From contig CASEER010000005.1 of NCBI GenBank assembly GCA_949287085.1, forward strand, positions 1 to 64,000: a stretch of DNA of 64,000 nt. The letters are read 5' to 3'. A program made the position numbers and the translations under genes. Below are positions 7,818 to 15,548 of this stretch, piece after piece; position 1 is the stretch's first letter, and the number at the start of each line of letters is the position of its first letter. Source of the stretch: an uncultured Coriobacteriaceae bacterium. Lineage in GTDB: Bacteria > Actinomycetota > Coriobacteriia > Coriobacteriales > Coriobacteriaceae. Below the pieces are notes generated by a model, which did no database searches, was not told where the DNA came from, and saw nothing but the letters and a program-made list of their open reading frames with translations.

Positions 7818-8900
7818 ATGGCTCATGACGTGGTGCTGATTCCGGGCGATGGCATTGGCCCTGAGATTACGAGCGCGATGCGCCGCGTAGTTGAGGCGAC
7901 CGGTGTCGATATTGCCTGGCACGAAGAGCAGGCGGGCGCTGGCGTGATGGAGGAGTACGGAACGCCGCTGCCCCAGCGCGTGCTCGATGCGGTGGCCGAG
8001 GTGGGAGTGGCCATCAAGGGTCCCATCACCACGCCGATAGGCACGGGCTTCCGCAGCGTAAACGTGGCATTGCGTCAGGCATTCAACCTGTATGCCTGCG
8101 TGCGCCCCTGTGTGTCGCTGCCGGGTGACGGGTCGCGCTACCACGACGTTGACCTGGTGATTTTCCGTGAGAATACCGAGGACTTGTATGCGGGCATCGA
8201 GTTTGACCCGGGTTCGCCCGAGGTCGCCGCGCTCGCGGGCTTGGTGGACCAGGCGGGTCTGCGCCCCTTTAGGGCCGATTCCGCCATTTCGATCAAGCCG
8301 ATTTCCGAGGCGGGCTCACGGGCCATTGTTGAGGCGGCGTTTGCGTATGCCGAGAACTGCGGCCGCCATAAGGTAACGGCGGTGCACAAGGCCAACATCA
8401 TGAAGGCCACGGACGGCCTGTTCCTGCGCACGGCGCGCGAGGTGGCGTCCGAGCATCCCTCGATCGCTTTTGACGACAAGATCGTTGACGCGGCTTGCAT
8501 GGGTTTGGTGCAGGACCCGACCTCCTTTGACGTGCTTGTGCTGCCCAACCTGTACGGCGACATCGTGTCCGACCTGTGCGCGGGCTTGGTGGGCGGTCTG
8601 GGCATGGCGCCGGGTGCCAACATTGGTGCCAGCTGCGCCATCTTTGAAGCCACGCATGGCTCGGCCCCCGATATCGCGGGCAAGGACCTGGCCAATCCCA
8701 CGGCCGAGATTCTTTCCGCGGCTATGATGCTCGACCACCTGGGCGAGACGGAGGCGGCGGAGCGGGTGCGCGCTGCGGTGCGGGCAACGCTTGCCGAGGG
8801 CATCACGGTGACCGCCGACGTGCGCCGAGCGCTAACGGGGAGCACCGAGGGCGCCGCAGGTACGCAGGCCTACGCGGACGCCGTTATTGCCCACCTGTAA
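7818..8900 (+). CDS. Isocitrate/isopropylmalate dehydrogenase family enzyme, probably NAD-type isocitrate dehydrogenase
   Basis: This 360-residue member of the beta-decarboxylating dehydrogenase family opens with [14 protein letters not shown]. It has [20 protein letters not shown] (substrate phosphate/isocitrate loop), [25 protein letters not shown] (catalytic Lys), [23 protein letters not shown] and [17 protein letters not shown] (cofactor loop). The 'RSxNVxLR' loop with 'ENTEDLYAG' favours NAD-dependent isocitrate or homoisocitrate dehydrogenase over 3-isopropylmalate dehydrogenase. No leu or lys genes are adjacent. The product would supply 2-oxoglutarate. It starts 3 bases after the HEAT-like gene and is the last gene of that run, since a terminator follows at 9013-9040. 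Confidence 0.85.
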   Translation: MAHDVVLIPGDGIGPEITSAMRRVVEATGVDIAWHEEQAGAGVMEEYGTPLPQRVLDAVAEVGVAIKGPITTPIGTGFRSVNVALRQAFNLYACVRPCVSLPGDGSRYHDVDLVIFRENTEDLYAGIEFDPGSPEVAALAGLVDQAGLRPFRADSAISIKPISEAGSRAIVEAAFAYAENCGRHKVTAVHKANIMKATDGLFLRTAREVASEHPSIAFDDKIVDAACMGLVQDPTSFDVLVLPNLYGDIVSDLCAGLVGGLGMAPGANIGASCAIFEATHGSAPDIAGKDLANPTAEILSAAMMLDHLGETEAAERVRAAVRATLAEGITVTADVRRALTGSTEGAAGTQAYADAVIAHL

Positions 8901-9012
8901 GGAGCTCGGCGAGCGGGTTGGCAGCGAGCCTCGGTATGCCGTGCATGGGTTTTATCGACTTAAGTAAGACCCAAGAGGTGCGGCCCCGGGCATCGCGTTA
9001 TCCTAACGAGTA

Positions 9013-9040
9013 AGCGTCGCACGCGCTGCGGCGCTTTTTT
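9013..9040 (+). terminator. Intrinsic terminator after the isocitrate-dehydrogenase-type gene
   Basis: AGCGTCGC pairs with GCGGCGCT (one G-T pair) and is followed by six T residues at 9035-9040. Confidence 0.85.
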
Positions 9041-9068
9041 ATGATGGACGATCAGAGAGGCGAAACGC

Positions 9069-10238
9069 ATGGGTTTGATCGTGAAGAAAGACGAGACGGA
9101 ACACGAGGTTATTGAGGGCATTGAGATTATCGAGCGCTCGGACACGCCGGACGATCTGCCCAAAAACCCTGTTGAGCTTGTACAAGGCGCTTCTGCCGAG
9201 GATATTGCTGCGGGGGAGGGTGCCCCGTCGGGCGCTAGCCCAGATGGCGATGGCTCAGACGGCGAGGACGCCGCGGGCGCAGCCGATGCCCCGGACGCCG
9301 ATGACGAGGATTCGAACGACGACGAACCGCAGCCTCAAACAGGTGGGTCCGACGGCTCGGATACGGTGACGCCGGGCGCCCACCATGGCGCGGAAGCGCT
9401 TGCCCACACGCCGCGGAGCGTCAAGATCGGCGGCGTGGTCATCATGCTCGTGGTTGCCGTGGTGGCCGCGGTAGCCGGTTATGTGATTGGCAACGGCGGC
9501 TTCAACGGCGCGGGCACGGGTTCTGCCACCATTGAGGAGGGGCAGCTCGACGAGGTGGTTGCAACCTACAGCTACAACGGCGCCTCGCACAACATCACGG
9601 CGCGCGATGCCATTGAGAGCGAGTACAGCCTCGAGAGCGCGCAGAACGAGGATGGCACCTACACGGTTCCCTCGTCCGAAACGATTATCCAGCTGGTCCG
9701 CAACGACATTCTGGCGAGCGAGGCCGAGTCGCGGGGCATTAAGCTTTCGGATGACGATCTGGACGACTATGCCGAGCAGATACTGGGCACGTCGGACTAT
9801 GGTGAGCTTGCAACGCAGTATGGCGTGAGCAAGGACCAGGCCAAGAAGATCGTGCGCGAGAACGCGCTCATCCAGAAGCTGTACGATCAGATTGTGCCCG
9901 AGGCGTCCGAGCTCAAAGCGCCCACCGAACCCACGAAGCCGAAGGACGGCGACACCTCGGCGGCCTCGGCCGATTATGCCAAGTACATCATCGATCTTGC
10001 GGGCGACGAATGGGATGCCAGCAAAAATGCGTGGGCATCGACCGATGGTCCGTACTACGAGGCGCTCGGTGACGACTTTGATGGCAAAACGGCTACCTAT
10101 GAGCAGGCGGTTTCGGCCTATTACGTGGCATACCAGAACTACTCTTCCAAGGCTCAGGAGCTGAGCAATACCTATAAGTCGTACGTCAACGGCTTGTTTG
10201 CTAACGCGGATATTCGTCTGTACGGTTTATACATGTAG
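9069..10238 (+). CDS. Membrane-anchored SurA N-terminal-domain-like protein
   Basis: This 389-residue protein has three parts. Residues ~1-115 are a very acidic, disordered, cytoplasmic region rich in Asp/Gly/Ala. One membrane helix lies at ~119-141 (GGVVIMLVVAVVAAVAGYVIG). The rest is an extracytoplasmic helical domain. Within the last part, SSETIIQLVRNDILASEAESRGIKLSDDDLDDYAEQIL and the following helices resemble the SurA/trigger-factor chaperone fold. No parvulin catalytic domain is visible, so a chaperone-like role at the cell surface is only inferred. It is separated from the upstream gene by a terminator and followed by a minus-strand tRNA, so it is probably monocistronic. Confidence 0.7.
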   Translation: MGLIVKKDETEHEVIEGIEIIERSDTPDDLPKNPVELVQGASAEDIAAGEGAPSGASPDGDGSDGEDAAGAADAPDADDEDSNDDEPQPQTGGSDGSDTVTPGAHHGAEALAHTPRSVKIGGVVIMLVVAVVAAVAGYVIGNGGFNGAGTGSATIEEGQLDEVVATYSYNGASHNITARDAIESEYSLESAQNEDGTYTVPSSETIIQLVRNDILASEAESRGIKLSDDDLDDYAEQILGTSDYGELATQYGVSKDQAKKIVRENALIQKLYDQIVPEASELKAPTEPTKPKDGDTSAASADYAKYIIDLAGDEWDASKNAWASTDGPYYEALGDDFDGKTATYEQAVSAYYVAYQNYSSKAQELSNTYKSYVNGLFANADIRLYGLYM

Positions 10239-10283
10239 TGCCTGTTGCGGCTCGTGCGACGGGCGGCATCACCGTCGCAAACC

Positions 10284-10320
10284 AAAAACGCCCCAGACCG
10301 CATGTGCTGTCTGGGGCGTT
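10284..10320 (-). terminator. Intrinsic terminator for tRNA-Thr (minus strand)
   Basis: AACGCCCCAGAC at 10287-10298 and GTCTGGGGCGTT at 10309-10320 form a 12-bp perfect stem. On the minus strand the stem is followed by a T-run (AAAAA at 10284-10288 on the plus strand), placing it just downstream of the tRNA gene. Confidence 0.9.
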
Positions 10321-10329
10321 GACCTATCA

Positions 10330-10405
10330 TGGAGCCAGCAATCGGACTCGAACCGATGACCCCCGCTTTACGAGAGCGGTGCTCTACCAACTGAGCTATG
10401 CTGGC
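10330..10405 (-). tRNA. tRNA-Thr (anticodon CGU)
   Basis: The minus strand gives a full cloverleaf. The acceptor stem is GCCAGCA with TGCTGGC. The D arm contains AGTTGGTAGA. The anticodon stem CCGCT/AGCGG holds loop CTCGTAA, so the anticodon is CGT, reading ACG. The T arm is ATCGG-TTCGAGT-CCGAT. The 3' CCA is encoded. Length is 76 bases. Confidence 0.96.
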
Positions 10406-10737
10406 GGCCACATGCAGGCTCGAACGCCTGCGACCGATAATATTACGTGGAAATGGCCCATAACGCAAGGCCACTTGTAAAGAAATCCAAAAGCTGCGGA
10501 CGCTTGCTGCAGGCACCGCGATTCCAAGACGGGCAGAAAATCGAAGAATAAAAAAGTTCGGGCGCTTTTCACGCGTTTAGAGGCTCAGGATGAGCGTTAT
10601 ATGCGTAAAAAGCGCCCGAAAACGTGTGAGCGCAGATGTCCATGTGATGGGCTTGCCGTGATGGGCTCGCGTGAAGGCGCTCCGCCCGCGTGGACGGTTG
10701 GGTCACCCGCGGTGGACGGCCCAACCGCTGGCGGCGG
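10406..10737. other. Gap between tRNA-Thr and the galT 3' end
   Basis: No gene is seen. The stretch contains the tRNA upstream region and the large galT terminator at 10557-10620. The remaining ~120 bases before the galT stop are GC-rich with no recognisable structure. Confidence 0.5.
10557..10620 (-). terminator. Long terminator hairpin of the gal operon (minus strand)
   Basis: TTCGGGCGCTTTT at 10557 pairs with AAAAGCGCCCGAA ending at 10620, extended by ACGC/GCGT. A small GCTC/GAGC hairpin sits in the loop. On the minus strand the stem is followed by CTTTTTTATTC, a clear T-tract. Confidence 0.9.
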
Positions 10738-12405
10738 TTACAGGGCGTCGATGAAGCGCTGCTGGGCGGCGCGGCCCTCGTCGTCCCACTTGTACACGCC
10801 GGCATCCTCGAGAACGTGACCAAAGACCTCGCCCACGCCCGCGCGCACAATGTCTTCAACGGTTTCTGCCGAGACCTCGGGGTGCGCGGCGGCCAGCTCG
10901 CATGCCCATGCGGCGTGCGGGGCCGAAAGCGGGTCGGCCTCAAGCGCGACGGCCAGGGCCTCCGGTTGCCCGGCCAACTCGACCAGGTGCTGCTTCACAG
11001 CGCCAAGCTCGTCCACCAGACGCGGCGGCAAGATGGCCAGGCCCATGACTTCGATAAGACCAATGTTTTCCTTCTTGATGTGGTGCCACTGCGCGTGCGG
11101 GTGGAACACGCCAAGCGGGTGCTCCTCGGTGGTAATGTTGCAGCGCAGCGCCAGGTACAGCACGTAGCTATCGCCCTCGCGCGTGGCAACCGGCGTGATG
11201 GTGTTATGGCGCTCGCCGTCGCTTTGGGCCACAATGCCCACGGCCTCGTCGGACCAGCCGCGCCACACATCGAGCACGTGCGCTGCGGCGTCAAGCAACT
11301 GCTCGCGGTCGGTGCTCGTGAGCTTGAGCACGCTGAGCGGCCAGCGTAACACGGCACAGCTCACCTGGGGGAAGGCGTCCATCTTGAACGTGCCTGCCAC
11401 CGGTGCCTTCATCATGGGGAACACGTAGCGTCCACCCTGGAAGTGGTCGTGCGAAAGAATGGAGCCGCCTACGATGGGCAGGTCGGCGTTGGAGCCAACA
11501 AAGTAGAGGGGGAAGAGCTCCACGAAGTCCATGAGGCGCGCCATGTTCTCGCGGTCCACGTGCATCAGGCGGTGCTCCGCGCTCATGGCAATGCAGTGCT
11601 CGTTAAAGTACGCGTACGGGCTGTACTGCAGACCCCAGTGCTCGTCGCCGAGCGTAATGGGCACGATGCGCAGGTTCTGGCGGGCCGGGTGGGCACCGTG
11701 GGCCTCGCCTGCGCCACGGCCGCGGTAACCCTCGTTTTCCATGCAGAGCTGGCAGGCCGGGTACACGTCGTCCGTTGCGGGGGCGGCGCCTGCGGCCGCG
11801 ATGGCCTTGGGGTCTTTCTCGGGTTTGGAGAGGTTGATGGTGATCTCCAGGTCGCCCCAGGCAGTCGGAGCGGTCCAGCCAATGTTTTTAGCAATGGCGG
11901 CCGTGCGCACGTAGCGCGCGTCGCAGCACATGCGATAGAACCAGTCGGTTGCGGCCTCGGGGCCCTCTTCATCGTAAAGCTCGGCAAACTGCGCGCTCGC
12001 CTCGGAGGGGCGCGGCATCAACAGGTCCATCACGCGGGTGGCAATGCGGTCCGCGCCCGAGGGCGTGTCTTCCTCGCGGCCATTGGCCACGCCGGCGGCG
12101 GCCACGCGCTCAATGGTGGCTTCGAGGTCAAAGTTATCGAGCGAGGGCAGCTCAAACGAAAACTCGGCCTCGGGGTTGGCCAGGTCGCGCGTAGGGGCGA
12201 GGGCGTACTGGTCGGCGAGCATCTGCGCTGCGTGCGGTGCTGCCGGGCCCGTGGCGCCCACGCACTCCAAAATGGCGTTATACGCCCAGGTCTCATCCTC
12301 TGGCGCCAAAAGCCCCGTCGATACGGCGTAGCGCACGAGCGCTTCTATGTCTGCGGTGAGCGCCGGGGTCGTATCCGCGGCAGATGTGGTGGTCTCTACA
12401 GCCAT
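10738..12405 (-). CDS. galT: UDP-glucose--hexose-1-phosphate uridylyltransferase, GalT type 2
   Basis: This is the second enzyme of the Leloir pathway, exchanging UMP between UDP-glucose and galactose-1-P. The 555-residue length and architecture match the Gram-positive GalT family 2 rather than the ~350-residue E. coli form. Visible motifs are PACQLCMENEGYRGRG, QYSPYAYFNEHCIA, GGSILSHDHFQGG (histidine motif) and FHPHAQWHHIKKENIGLIEVMGLA. The start is the ATG at 12405 (MAVETTTSAAD). It overlaps the galK stop by 10 bases and has GAGGGAGC upstream, so translation is probably coupled to galK. The reading frame runs 20 codons further upstream but inside galK. It is the last gene of the minus-strand galM-galK-galT operon, followed by the terminator at 10557-10620. 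Confidence 0.95.
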   Translation of the reverse strand: MAVETTTSAADTTPALTADIEALVRYAVSTGLLAPEDETWAYNAILECVGATGPAAPHAAQMLADQYALAPTRDLANPEAEFSFELPSLDNFDLEATIERVAAAGVANGREEDTPSGADRIATRVMDLLMPRPSEASAQFAELYDEEGPEAATDWFYRMCCDARYVRTAAIAKNIGWTAPTAWGDLEITINLSKPEKDPKAIAAAGAAPATDDVYPACQLCMENEGYRGRGAGEAHGAHPARQNLRIVPITLGDEHWGLQYSPYAYFNEHCIAMSAEHRLMHVDRENMARLMDFVELFPLYFVGSNADLPIVGGSILSHDHFQGGRYVFPMMKAPVAGTFKMDAFPQVSCAVLRWPLSVLKLTSTDREQLLDAAAHVLDVWRGWSDEAVGIVAQSDGERHNTITPVATREGDSYVLYLALRCNITTEEHPLGVFHPHAQWHHIKKENIGLIEVMGLAILPPRLVDELGAVKQHLVELAGQPEALAVALEADPLSAPHAAWACELAAAHPEVSAETVEDIVRAGVGEVFGHVLEDAGVYKWDDEGRAAQQRFIDAL

Positions 12406-13583
12406 GCGTAACCAGCTCCCTCGGGAACAATGCGGTAATGACGCGAGGCGCCCGCGCCAAACCAAGAATCCATGCCAGCCAAGAACGCGTCGACGCGCTC
12501 CACGGGCACAAAGGCCTGAATGCTGCCGCCAAAGCCGCCGCCGTGGATGCGGCAGGCGCCGCGGCCCTCAAGCAGGCGCTCGGCCAGAGCGAGCGCGACC
12601 ATGGCCGACTGCTCGGGCGCGCCGCCCACCGACACGTTCTGCAAAAACATCGCCGAGCTCGCGCCCGATTCGCGCGTGAGCTCCAAGAAGGCGTCGATGT
12701 CGCCCGTTTGCAGCGCTGCCCAGCGCTTCGCCACGAGTTCGTTCTCGCGCCAGTAGTGCAGCGCGCGGAGCACCGGGCGATCGCCGAGCTCGCGGCGCAG
12801 GCGCACGACCTCGCTATCAAAGGCGGCGGGGTCGACCTCGCGCAGGCGCTCCTTGCCAAAGGCGGCGGCGACCTGCTTCATCTCGGCCGGTACCGCGGCA
12901 TACTCGCCCGTGAGCGCGCTGTGGTCGCTGCCCACGTTGACGAGCACCAGGGCGTATCCCTTGTCCTCAAAGTCAAAGGAGAGCTTCTCGGTCGCGGGGG
13001 TCTCGGGGTCGGCGAAGCTCATGTGGGCGAGCCCGCCGAGCGCCTCGGCCAGCTGGTCAAGGAGGCCGCAGGGCTTGCCAAAGTAGTTGTTCTCGGTGCG
13101 CTGGGCCATCTTGGCAAGGCTTACGGCGTCAACGGCGTCGCCCTGCCAGAGGGCTTCCATGGCGCGGCCAAAGGCGAGCTCTACGGCAGCCGAGGACGAC
13201 AGACCGCTGCCCGCGGGGATGGAGCTCTGCATGATGAGGTCAAAGCCCTGGGGTTCGCGGCCCGTGGCGGCGAGTTCGCGGGCCATGCCGCGGGCGAGCG
13301 ACGCAGTGGTCTCCTGTTCGTCGGCGTGCGCGGCAAGGTCGCTCAGGTCGATTGAGAAGCCGCCGTAGCCTACGCTCTCGACGCGGACCGTGCTGGTGCC
13401 GTTGAGGGCGCAGACCGCCTCGACGCGAGCGTCAAGCGCGCCGCCAATGACGTCGCCGCCCTCGTGGTCGGTGTGGTTGCCGGCAATCTCGGACCGTGCG
13501 GGCACGGTAACCGACAGCAGCGGCTGGTTGGTATTGCCAAACTGCTCGGCAAACAGATCAGCAAGAGGCGCAGATGCTGACAT
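12396..13583 (-). CDS. galK: Galactokinase (copy 1, Leloir operon)
   Basis: This 395-residue GHMP kinase phosphorylates alpha-galactose to galactose-1-P. The galactokinase signature VPARSEIAGNHTDHEGG (where other GalKs have PGRVNLIGEHTDY) is at ~27-43, and the phosphate-binding loop is IPAGSGLSSSAAVELA. The third motif is near IHGGGFGGSIQAFVP at the C-terminus. The ATG at 13583 follows AGGAAGGA; the frame extends 25 codons upstream without a ribosome site. It lies between galM (105-base gap containing repeats) and galT (10-base overlap). A second, clearly related galactokinase is at 24788-25996. Confidence 0.95.
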   Translation of the reverse strand: MSASAPLADLFAEQFGNTNQPLLSVTVPARSEIAGNHTDHEGGDVIGGALDARVEAVCALNGTSTVRVESVGYGGFSIDLSDLAAHADEQETTASLARGMARELAATGREPQGFDLIMQSSIPAGSGLSSSAAVELAFGRAMEALWQGDAVDAVSLAKMAQRTENNYFGKPCGLLDQLAEALGGLAHMSFADPETPATEKLSFDFEDKGYALVLVNVGSDHSALTGEYAAVPAEMKQVAAAFGKERLREVDPAAFDSEVVRLRRELGDRPVLRALHYWRENELVAKRWAALQTGDIDAFLELTRESGASSAMFLQNVSVGGAPEQSAMVALALAERLLEGRGACRIHGGGFGGSIQAFVPVERVDAFLAGMDSWFGAGASRHYRIVPEGAGYAWL

Positions 13584-13605
13584 GGATTCCTTCCTTTCTG
13601 GTGCC

Positions 13606-13684
13606 AATCGGGGTGAGTCCCCCTCTAACGGTTCTAATAAATTGGAGTGAGTCCCCATGACAAATGGGGACGGTCTCCCATTTG
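13606..13684. repeat. REP-like repeat between galM and galK
   Basis: Two near-identical units, AATCGGGGTGAGTCCCCCT (13606) and AATTGGAGTGAGTCCCCATG (13640), are followed by the perfect inverted repeat CAAATGGG/CCCATTTG (13661-13684) around GACGGTCT. The GGGGAC core links it to other intergenic repeats in this window. Confidence 0.7.
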
Positions 13685-13688
13685 ATGG

Positions 13689-14762
13689 CTACGCCGTAAA
13701 GAAGCGGTATTCGTTGCGCGCGCGGTAGGGGTGCGCGGCGTCGTAGATAGCTTGGGGGAACGCGGGGTGCGAGGGCGTGGCCGGGTAGAACTGCGGCTCG
13801 AGCGCAAAGCCCTCTTGCGGGCGGTACGTAGCGCCCGCTTTGCCGTGGTCCTCGTCTAAGAAATTGCCGGTGTACAGCTGAAGGCCCGGCAGCGAGGTCC
13901 AGAGCTCCATGCCACGGCCGCTTGCGGGGTCTACGGCGCGCGCAGCAAAGCGCGGGGTGGGTGCGGAGCCGGAGTGCGCGGCTGCGGCGTCATAGCCATC
14001 GATGCAGAAGCAGTGGTCGTAGCCGTGGGCGAGCGCAAGCTGCTCGTCGTCCGCGGCAAGATTGCGCCCGATTGCGTGCGCCGCGCCAAAGGCAAAGGGT
14101 GTGCCGGCAACGGCGCGAATCTCGCCCGTGGGAATGGACGCGCCGTCGATGGGCAGGTAATGCGTGGCGGCAAGCTGCAGCGTTTGGTTGAGCACCGTGC
14201 CCGACCCCTGGCCGGCCATATTGAAGTAGGTGTGGTTGGTGAGGTTGAAGAACGTGGGCGCGTCGGTGGTTGCTTCGTAGTCGACGGTGAGCGTTGCGCC
14301 CGCAAGCGTGTAGCGTACGGTAAACGAGCGCGCGCCGGGCAGGCCATAGGCGCCGTCGGCAACCGAGCAGCGGAAGGTGATCGCGCAGGCGGCCTCGTCG
14401 ACCGTGGCATCCCACACCAGCGCGTGGAGACCGTGCTCGTGGTCGGTGTGCAGGTTGTTGCCGTTTTCGTTTTGGGGCAGGTGGTAGACCGTGCCGTTAA
14501 TGGGCACCTCGGCGCGCTCGACGCGGTTGGCGCTGGGGCCCACGGTTGCGCCAAAGAAGTAGGGCGTGTTGGGGAAGTAGGCGGGCGCATCGTCGTAGCC
14601 TAGCACCACATCAGCGGGGGTGCCTGCTGCGCCGGGCGCGTCAATGCCCACGATGGTGGCGCCCAGGTCGGTCACGCGCACCGTGACCGGGCCGTCATTC
14701 ATACTATATAAGTGAGTAGATGCGCCAGTTGGGAGTGTTCCAAACGGTCGCGGCGTAATCAT
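13689..14762 (-). CDS. galM: Aldose 1-epimerase (mutarotase)
   Basis: This 357-residue galactose mutarotase-like protein interconverts beta- and alpha-galactose so that GalK can use it. Family motifs are VRVTDLGATIVGIDAP, ATVGPSANRVERAEVPINGTVYHLPQNENGNNLHT (N-R and HxH-type sugar site), FFNLTNHTYFNMAGQG (catalytic His) and ALAHGYDHCFCI. The C-terminus has GFALEPQFYPATPSHP with the conserved catalytic Glu. It is the first gene of the minus-strand operon galM-galK-galT. GGAGG lies 7 bases before the ATG. A candidate minus-strand promoter/operator lies about 450 bases upstream, at 15211-15246. Confidence 0.93.
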   Translation of the reverse strand: MITPRPFGTLPTGASTHLYSMNDGPVTVRVTDLGATIVGIDAPGAAGTPADVVLGYDDAPAYFPNTPYFFGATVGPSANRVERAEVPINGTVYHLPQNENGNNLHTDHEHGLHALVWDATVDEAACAITFRCSVADGAYGLPGARSFTVRYTLAGATLTVDYEATTDAPTFFNLTNHTYFNMAGQGSGTVLNQTLQLAATHYLPIDGASIPTGEIRAVAGTPFAFGAAHAIGRNLAADDEQLALAHGYDHCFCIDGYDAAAAHSGSAPTPRFAARAVDPASGRGMELWTSLPGLQLYTGNFLDEDHGKAGATYRPQEGFALEPQFYPATPSHPAFPQAIYDAAHPYRARNEYRFFTA

Positions 14763-14962
14763 GAAACAACCTCCATCCCCGCCGGCGGCGCCCGGTGGCT
14801 GCTGGGTCCGCGCAACGGATTCTAAAATGGTCAGCGCATGAGTAGAATAGCGCAGTTTATGGACAAATGACGCTTGGCGGGCACGGATGCGTGCGTCGTG
14901 AGTGCAGTTCCTCGCTTTATGGTCGGTTTATATCCAATTTGGGACGTGCTTAAATTCAGATC

Positions 14963-15111
14963 AAATGAGGACAGAGGGAATTTCACGTAGGCGGTCCGTC
15001 AAGTGAAATGAGGACAGAGGGAATTTTACGTTCTACGCCTACGAGCGGGCGGGGCGGTCGCGCCATGGGCATACCGCGTCCGCCTGCGTGAAATTTCCTC
15101 TGTCCACCTTT
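14963..15111. repeat. Three-copy REP-like element (two direct, one inverted)
   Basis: AAATGAGGACAGAGGGAATT occurs at 14963 and 15006 in the same orientation. The inverted third copy at 15080-15111 matches the first over ~31 bases, including the flanking CACG[T/C]AGGCGG. The intervening segment is GC-rich. The layout is that of a BIME/MITE-like unit with no coding capacity. Confidence 0.8.
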
Positions 15112-15210
15112 CACCTTGTTACAAATGGGGTTGCGCGGTGGGATGGTTCACGCAAGATTCATAATATGCAGTGATGCACGGGTGGGCCCCAACCGGCGAA
15201 CGGTTCTTTT

Positions 15211-15246
15211 CACTGGTATACCTAGTGGTTAAGTGGTTGCAACCAG
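15211..15246. promoter_or_regulatory. Candidate GntR/HutC operator overlapping a minus-strand promoter
   Basis: CACTGGTATACCTAGTG (15211-15227) is a near-palindrome of the GTATA type bound by HutC-subfamily GntR regulators. TGGTTGCAACCA (15234-15245) is a perfect palindrome. On the minus strand, TTGCAA (15242-15237), a 16-base spacer and TATACC (15220-15215) make a promoter aimed at galM. A similar 22-base block in the opposite orientation lies before the PTS IIA gene at 20554-20575. A GntR/HutC gene is at 21286-22017. Confidence 0.45.
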
Positions 15247-15548
15247 TCTGAAATATGATTCACTTGTATTCGAAAGTAAAACAACTTAGAACAAGGCAAA
15301 ATAACTGGGAAAATGTGACAATAACCGCTCGCGGAGCAAAACCGACCGTTTGCAGCCCCTTCATATTTTGTCAATGAATGTGATGAGAATGTGGCTATAC
15401 TGGTTCCACCGAGGCGCCGTTCTGTGAGTCATGGCATCGCGCCTACGTACTGCAAAGCCGTTTGAACCCGGCGCAGCCTAGGTACCGCGCGCACGTGTTG
15501 AAGCGCACAGAGTCGCGCCTGTTTTTATTACCTGCCCTAAGGAGGGAC

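Larger units (their letters stand above)
14763..15548. other. Divergent galM / beta-galactosidase intergenic region
   Basis: The 786 bases contain no gene. They hold a three-copy REP-like repeat (14963-15111), a candidate operator block with a minus-strand promoter (15211-15246), an AT-rich segment (15248-15330) and a TATACT at 15396-15401 that could be the -10 of the beta-galactosidase operon, though its -35 is poor. AAGGAGGG at 15539-15546 is the ribosome site of the beta-galactosidase gene. Confidence 0.6.

Noticed and set aside
5481-8144. An 887-codon open frame on the minus strand opposite the dehydrogenase to IDH-type genes
   Set aside because: It is the antisense shadow of four well-supported plus-strand genes; the translation is low in recognisable motifs and depends on GC-rich codon complementarity.
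15396-15401. TATACT as a firm -10 of the beta-galactosidase operon
   Set aside because: The nearest TTGTCA is 22 bases away, too far for a -35; it is mentioned only as a possibility.
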